From positions 1-64,000 of the forward strand of contig JBOEGJ010000015.1 in NCBI GenBank assembly GCA_050633365.1: a stretch of DNA of 64,000 nt. Direction: 5' to 3'. The stretch comes from Pseudomaricurvus sp050633365 (GTDB lineage: Bacteria > Pseudomonadota > Gammaproteobacteria > Pseudomonadales > Cellvibrionaceae). Positions 59,987 through 64,000 of this stretch are shown in pieces. The notes under the pieces are model-generated. The model had not been told where the DNA came from and ran no database searches. It saw nothing but the letters and a program-made list of their open reading frames with translations. The number at the start of each line of letters is the position of its first letter. Position 1 is the stretch's first letter. Both the position numbers and the translations under genes were made by a program.

Positions 59987-61077
59987 GCCGTGATGACGAA
60001 TCAGAATCCAACAAGCGTTCAGCGGGAAAGCGTTTTGACGCTGAGCCTTATGTAATGTCGAGCGAGCAGGGCGCGGAATTTGAACCCTCTGAGCGTCGAG
60101 CGACGATGTTTGCACCCGATGAAAACGACACGCTAGAAGAGCCGCCCGAGGCCATAACGGCTGGTGAGCGTCTACCCCATGTCTCAGAATATTCAGGCAT
60201 TCGCCTAGAGGCGCTTCCGGTGAAAGGTATAAAGCGACTATTCTATTCGGTCGCGACGCTTTTTGCGGTGTTACTGGCGTGGGATCTGGCCGATGTTTAT
60301 CGCGGTTTGTCCGAGATGCAGCCCGTCTTGGGATACGGCTTTTTGGTGTTTGTGGCGAGTGTTGTTGGGTTTGGCGGCGTGACCTTTTGGCGCTACCGAT
60401 ATGACCGCGACAATCTGCGAGCACTTGAAAGTATTCAGCGCCATGCCCAGCGATTGCGGGGCGTTAATGATAAGGGTGAGGCCAAAAAGCTCATTGCCGA
60501 GCTTGTATCGTTTAGTACCGATAAACCTCAAGCTCTGTATTTAGCCAATTGTTTAAAGCAGTTGCCCGATTACAGTAATGATCGAGAGGTGATCGCGCAC
60601 TTAGAGCGCAGCTTCTTGAACCCTCTGGACCAAGAGGCTATACGGCGTATCTCAAAGCACAGTGTGACTACGGGAGTCTCTATCGCGGTAAGCCCGTGGG
60701 CGTCATTAGATATGTTGTTGTCGCTGTGGCGAAACGTGAAAATGGTCGAAGATGTTGCTCAGGTTTACGGCGTGCGACCGTCATTGGTCAGTCGTTTAAG
60801 GTTGTTGAAAATGGTGTTGCACCATATGGCAATGGCCGGAGTCAGCGAGGTATTGATCGATCAGGCGGGGCAGGTTGCGGCAGTTGGTGTGTCGACGGTG
60901 ATTGGCGCCAGGGCGACTCAAGGTATTGCCGCGAGTATTTACACGGCACGAATCGGTATCGCCACCATGAGCGTTAGTCGCCCATTCTTATTTATCGAAG
61001 AAGACCGGCCTAAGGTGTCCGCGCTCATGAAACCGATTGTCCATCAAGTGATTAATGCCGGAAAAACGCAAGATTAA
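59983..61077 (+). CDS. ycjF: YcjF family (UPF0283) membrane protein
   Basis: A 364-residue partner of YcjX. An acidic/basic cytoplasmic N-terminus of about 80 residues is followed by two membrane helices (about 88-106 and 112-130), then a soluble domain with the DUF697-like stretch SVTTGVSIAVSPWASLDMLLSLWRN and GVRPSLVSRLRLLKMVLHHM. ATG 59983 overlaps the ycjX stop (ATGA), so coupled translation is expected. The role is unknown. Together ycjX-ycjF form a conserved two-gene unit, here without pspA or pspF nearby. Confidence 0.9.
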   Translation: MSRDDESESNKRSAGKRFDAEPYVMSSEQGAEFEPSERRATMFAPDENDTLEEPPEAITAGERLPHVSEYSGIRLEALPVKGIKRLFYSVATLFAVLLAWDLADVYRGLSEMQPVLGYGFLVFVASVVGFGGVTFWRYRYDRDNLRALESIQRHAQRLRGVNDKGEAKKLIAELVSFSTDKPQALYLANCLKQLPDYSNDREVIAHLERSFLNPLDQEAIRRISKHSVTTGVSIAVSPWASLDMLLSLWRNVKMVEDVAQVYGVRPSLVSRLRLLKMVLHHMAMAGVSEVLIDQAGQVAAVGVSTVIGARATQGIAASIYTARIGIATMSVSRPFLFIEEDRPKVSALMKPIVHQVINAGKTQD

Positions 61078-61088
61078 AATATGCTGTC

Positions 61089-61487
61089 ATGAAAGAGTGT
61101 AACTCCTGCGGTAAATGTTGTGTTAAATACGGCGGTGGCGGTCTCGCTGCGTCCGAAGCCGATCTCGAGAGCTGGGAGCTTTTTTCTCCAGTGTTGTTTC
61201 GCTATGTGAAACGGGGAAAAATTTGGTTTGATCCCACCAGCGGCCATGAGATAGATCACTGCCCATGGCTTAAAGTAAAGGCCTCCGCTGTAACGGGAGT
61301 GACTCGCTACGAGTGTTCGATTTATTTTGATCGACCGGAAGATTGCCGGCATTACCCCAGCACTGTCGAGGAAATGGTTCGAGACGGTTGTGAGATGATT
61401 GAGGTGAAAGATCTAAACGATATCAAGCGTGCACAGCGAGAGTTGGATAGGCTAATGGCCGAGAGCCGACCAGCTCGTCATTCGTGA
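61089..61487 (+). CDS. YkgJ-like cysteine-cluster protein
   Basis: A 132-residue protein with the N-terminal cysteine motif CNSCGKCCVKYGGGG, then C in DHCPWL, and Cys in RYECSIYF and EDCRHYP, the metal-binding pattern (Zn or Fe) of the YkgJ/UPF0153 family. The function is unknown. It begins 11 bp after ycjF on the same strand with no own ribosome site visible, so it probably belongs to that operon. Confidence 0.78.
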   Translation: MKECNSCGKCCVKYGGGGLAASEADLESWELFSPVLFRYVKRGKIWFDPTSGHEIDHCPWLKVKASAVTGVTRYECSIYFDRPEDCRHYPSTVEEMVRDGCEMIEVKDLNDIKRAQRELDRLMAESRPARHS

Positions 61488-61563
61488 GAAGAGTACGCGG
61501 TGACAGTTTGATTTTTCTTCTGCAAAAATATTTATGAAATCAAGAGTTTAAGGTTATCTAATT

Positions 61564-61998
61564 ATGTCGACGATTAACGTCACTTGTTCCAAATGTAACG
61601 CCAAAAACCGACTGCCAGCGGACCGTTTGGCAGACAGGCCCAAGTGCGGAAAATGCAAGTCGCCTGTATTTTCGGGCAAGCCAGTAGAGCTGAGTAGCGC
61701 CAATGTGGCAGCTGTACTGAATCACAATGAGATGCCCGTTCTAGTCGATTGCTGGGCGCCGTGGTGTGGGCCTTGTAAGAGCTTTGCTCCGGTGTTCGAG
61801 AAGGCTGCCGCTGAACTTGAACCCGGCTTACGTTTGGCGAAGCTCAATACGGAAAAACATCAAGCCATTGGCGCGCGCTGGAAAATTCGTTCTATTCCGA
61901 CTTTGATCTTGTTTGTGGGTGGAAAGGAGAAGGCTCGCATGAGCGGAGCTCTTTCATTGCCACAACTCAAAAGTTGGCTTAAACAGCAGGGCGTTTAA
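61564..61998 (+). CDS. trxC: Thioredoxin 2 (TrxC)
   Basis: A 144-residue thioredoxin with the N-terminal zinc-finger extension of the TrxC type: CSKCNAKNRLP and CGKCKSPVF (four Cys in pairs), then a thioredoxin fold with the active site CWAPWCGPCKSFAP (residues about 60-73) and the cis-Pro in IRSIPTLILF. TrxC reduces disulfides in the cytoplasm and in E. coli is induced by OxyR. The zinc extension may itself be redox sensitive. It may be cotranscribed with ycjXF and the YkgJ gene (76-bp gap). Confidence 0.94.
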   Translation: MSTINVTCSKCNAKNRLPADRLADRPKCGKCKSPVFSGKPVELSSANVAAVLNHNEMPVLVDCWAPWCGPCKSFAPVFEKAAAELEPGLRLAKLNTEKHQAIGARWKIRSIPTLILFVGGKEKARMSGALSLPQLKSWLKQQGV

Positions 61999-62083
61999 TG
62001 ATCACATGTGGACGAATAGGAATCGTCAATCTATTGGATTATTGAGTCATTAATCTCATCGACAAACAAGGAAGCTGAATATC

Positions 62084-62794
62084 ATGATTAAACTGGTTAC
62101 TTTTCCCGCTGCGTTTGGTTTACGAAATGTGAGTCCCTTTTGCCTTAAGGTCGAAATGGCGTTGAGTTATCTCGCAATGGACTGTGACATTGTCGAAGAA
62201 AGCGATCCTCGAAAATCACCAAAAGGGAAGTTGCCCTTTATCACCTGTGATGGCGAGACCATTGCAGATTCCGAGTTGATTCTAGAATACCTAGATCAAA
62301 AATCTGGCGGTAAACTCTTTGCTCATCTCTCTGCTCAGCAAATAGGCGAAGGTTACGCTTGGACCCGACTCATCGAAGATCACCTATATTGGTTGATGGT
62401 GGCGAGTCGGTGGCTGGATGATCAGTGGTGGCCCCATGTGAAACAGGGCTTTTTTTCGAAGATGCCGTTTCCCTTAAAGGTGATCGTACCGGTGGTTGCT
62501 CGTCGCCAAGTACGTCAAACCTACGAGTTACACGGTTTAGGGAAGCACTCGTTAGCAGAACAAAAGGCGTTCGCTCTAAGAGATTTTCAGGCGCTGGACA
62601 ACGTCTTGTCCAATCAGGCATACATATTGGGAGAGGATCTTACCGTGTTTGATTTCACAGTAGCCTCTTTATTGGCGGGTATTGTTGATAATAAGCCTGC
62701 CTCGTGGATGACCGATATGAGCGAAGAGTTCCCAGCGCTCAAAGTTTACGCCGAACGTGTGCAAGAATCCCTCGGGGTTTGGTGTCGAAAGTAG
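62084..62794 (+). CDS. Glutathione S-transferase family protein
   Basis: A 236-residue GST-fold protein. The N-half: VSPFCLKVEMALSYLAMDCD (Cys in the active-site helix), PKGKLPFITCDGETIADSELILEYLDQ. The C-half is helical and includes YILGEDLTVFDFTVASLLAGIV. The CLKVEMALSYL pattern resembles metaxin-like and outer-membrane-associated bacterial GSTs. The reaction is unknown. It has AAGGAAG before the ATG and is followed by the MscS gene. Confidence 0.83.
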   Translation: MIKLVTFPAAFGLRNVSPFCLKVEMALSYLAMDCDIVEESDPRKSPKGKLPFITCDGETIADSELILEYLDQKSGGKLFAHLSAQQIGEGYAWTRLIEDHLYWLMVASRWLDDQWWPHVKQGFFSKMPFPLKVIVPVVARRQVRQTYELHGLGKHSLAEQKAFALRDFQALDNVLSNQAYILGEDLTVFDFTVASLLAGIVDNKPASWMTDMSEEFPALKVYAERVQESLGVWCRK

Positions 62795-62956
62795 CACTCT
62801 AGCGAGCTAGGGGAAATGTAAAAATAGTGCCTGATTTGTAAAAAGGACTAAGCTTTTCTATCAAGATGGGCGCAAATTTGTCTAAATGCGCTTCGCAATG
62901 GTACTCGTAAACGGCGAGTGCCGAGATTTCAGCATAAAGAATGTGAGGATACAGAC

Positions 62957-63772
62957 ATGGACGCGTTTCAAGACAAGTGGTTACAGATCGAAGAGTTGGT
63001 GCTGACCTACGGCAGTCAGTTGCTCTTGGCTCTGTTGGTGTTGGTGGTTGGGCTGTGGGTGATTAAGCGCGTGAGCGCTCTAGTGGCTAAGACACTCTTG
63101 GGTCGCTTTCCCGATGAAACCTTGGCTCAGTTTCTAGGCGGTGCATTTGATACGCTTCTAAAAGTACTGTTGGTTATCAGTGTTGCCTCGATGGTTGGTA
63201 TCGAAACCACATCGTTTGTGGCCATTTTAGGCGCGGCAGGTTTGGCGGTTGGTTTGGCCTTGCAGGGCAGTTTATCGAATTTTGCTGGTGGTGTGATGAT
63301 TTTGATTTTTCGCCCCTTCAAGGTCGGTGACTATATTGAGGCGCAAGGGCTTGAGGGTGAAGTCATCGATATCGGTATTTTTGTCACGACCTTAGAGACC
63401 TTTGATAAGCGCACATTGATCGTACCCAATGGCCCTCTGGCGAACGGCAATATTGTTAACTTTACTCGCAGCAGTGTTCGCGCGGTAGAGGTGGCGATTG
63501 GTGTTGCCTACAGCGATGATTTGGCGATTGCCAAGGCTGCCATGGAAAAGGTGCTTAAAGATGATCCCCGTGTTCTTCAAGACCAAGGTAATGTCGTGGC
63601 GGTAACAGACCTGGGCAGTAGTTCGGTCGATTTTTTAGTTCGTGGTTTTGTCAAAACCGATGACTACTGGGATTTCTTCTTTGATATCCGCGTGGCGCTT
63701 AAAGCGGCGGTTGAGAATGCAGGCTGTAGCATCCCATTCCCACAACGCGATGTACATATGATTGAGTCGTAA
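62957..63772 (+). CDS. mscS: Small-conductance mechanosensitive channel MscS family
   Basis: A 271-residue channel subunit. It has three membrane helices (about 12-38, 55-75 and 83-112). The pore helix is GAAGLAVGLALQGSLSNFAGGVMILIFRPFKVGDYIE, closely matching TM3 and the upper vestibule start of E. coli MscS. The C-terminal cytoplasmic cage follows (VEVAIGVAYSDDLAIAK, ending FPQRDVHM). It opens under membrane tension to relieve hypo-osmotic shock. AGGA 7 nt before ATG 62957 makes the 13-residue extension from 62918 unlikely. A terminator follows. Confidence 0.92.
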   Translation: MDAFQDKWLQIEELVLTYGSQLLLALLVLVVGLWVIKRVSALVAKTLLGRFPDETLAQFLGGAFDTLLKVLLVISVASMVGIETTSFVAILGAAGLAVGLALQGSLSNFAGGVMILIFRPFKVGDYIEAQGLEGEVIDIGIFVTTLETFDKRTLIVPNGPLANGNIVNFTRSSVRAVEVAIGVAYSDDLAIAKAAMEKVLKDDPRVLQDQGNVVAVTDLGSSSVDFLVRGFVKTDDYWDFFFDIRVALKAAVENAGCSIPFPQRDVHMIES

Positions 63773-63795
63773 TCACCTATGGGCTTGATTACCAG

Positions 63796-63825
63796 AAAGG
63801 CAGCTATTTAAGCTGCCTTTTTTTT
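63796..63825 (+). terminator. Rho-independent terminator after mscS
   Basis: AAAGGCAGCT / AGCTGCCTTT stem with a 5-nt loop and a run of eight or more T, 23 bp past the mscS stop. Confidence 0.9.
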
Positions 63826-63889
63826 GGTGACTCGCTAACTCAGTGATTTGCGGTCTTGAGGTACAGCGATTCGTTCATTATCGCGTGGC

Positions 63890-64000
63890 TTATGAAAAGG
63901 TATTGTCTATCACTAGCTCATTGATAGGCAGTTGTCCGCCTCGTGGCCGCGCAGCTCTCGTTGATTTTCCCACCACGATCATCATTGCGATCAAGTGCCC
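63890..64000 (-). CDS. Possible C-terminal fragment of a minus-strand gene (continues past the window)
   Basis: A minus-strand frame is open from the window edge to TAA at 63890-63892 (36 codons). It reads LIAMMIVVGKSTRAARPRGG and ends NTFS. It could be the tail of a gene convergent with mscS across the terminator. I do not recognise the family; the fragment is too short to be sure it is coding. Confidence 0.3.
   Translation of the reverse strand, partial: GHLIAMMIVVGKSTRAARPRGGQLPINELVIDNTFS

Overview
The window looks like chromosomal DNA of a free-living, probably marine, gammaproteobacterium. FolE, FolM and FolX read like the enteric proteins. The rest combines a TonB-dependent receptor, many LysR and AraC regulators, many fatty-acid and acyl-CoA genes, and glutathione-dependent detoxification. 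A Cellvibrionales/Spongiibacteraceae-type host is my inference from gene content; no rRNA, tRNA or marker gene is present to settle it. There is no phage, plasmid backbone or CRISPR array.

Layout. 1-231 holds the tail of a LysR regulator. 493-2498 (minus) is a folE-folM-folX unit for reduced monapterin. 2884-4589 has a DUF3429 membrane protein and an SDR. 4622-4922 is an internally deleted copy of the REP-associated tyrosine transposase (RAYT) element whose full copy is at 9229-10395. Between them are a TonB receptor (5213-7480) and a divergent AraC regulator. An irregular repeat array (8856-9236, stray units at 11045-11127) surrounds the full RAYT. A thioesterase with a probable ATT start, a large exported WD40/caspase-like protein with an EF-hand loop, and SelO behind a 14-codon leader ORF follow.

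17422-17541 is a MITE-like inverted-repeat element. 17612-24000 carries two acyl-CoA thioesterases, a 5'-shortened phytanoyl-CoA dioxygenase-like gene, a YcxB-like protein, a 2-hydroxyacid dehydrogenase, a DoxX-like protein and an AraC regulator, with several tandem repeats and hairpins between them. 24361-31477 is a redox-stress block: a signal-peptide-bearing KatG, OxyR with both redox cysteines, an exported SDR, and a LysR/old-yellow-enzyme pair. 31854-39215 has a crotonase, a hybrid histidine kinase coupled to a Tat-exported solute-binding protein, a cytochrome b561 and a medium-chain reductase with its divergent LysR.

40301-41571 is an AT-rich, gene-poor stretch before the three-gene proton-translocating transhydrogenase operon (41572-44369). 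Next come a small lipoprotein, nitronate monooxygenase, PaaI-like thioesterase, GST, malonyl-CoA decarboxylase, and a LysR divergent from the formaldehyde-detoxification pair frmA-fghA. 53127-54796 is a HipBA toxin-antitoxin pair whose start is covered by repeated palindromes. It is divergent from a UvrD-family helicase preceded by a near-consensus LexA box. The end carries a zinc alcohol dehydrogenase, ycjX-ycjF, a YkgJ-like cysteine-cluster protein, thioredoxin 2, a GST and an MscS channel.

The recurring theme is detoxification and redox balance (KatG/OxyR, OYE, transhydrogenase, FrmA/FghA, TrxC, GSTs, SelO) together with acyl-CoA turnover. The most unusual parts are the RAYT/repeat neighbourhood with the caspase-SelO genes, the solute-binding-protein/kinase pair, and the HipBA/LexA-box divergent region.
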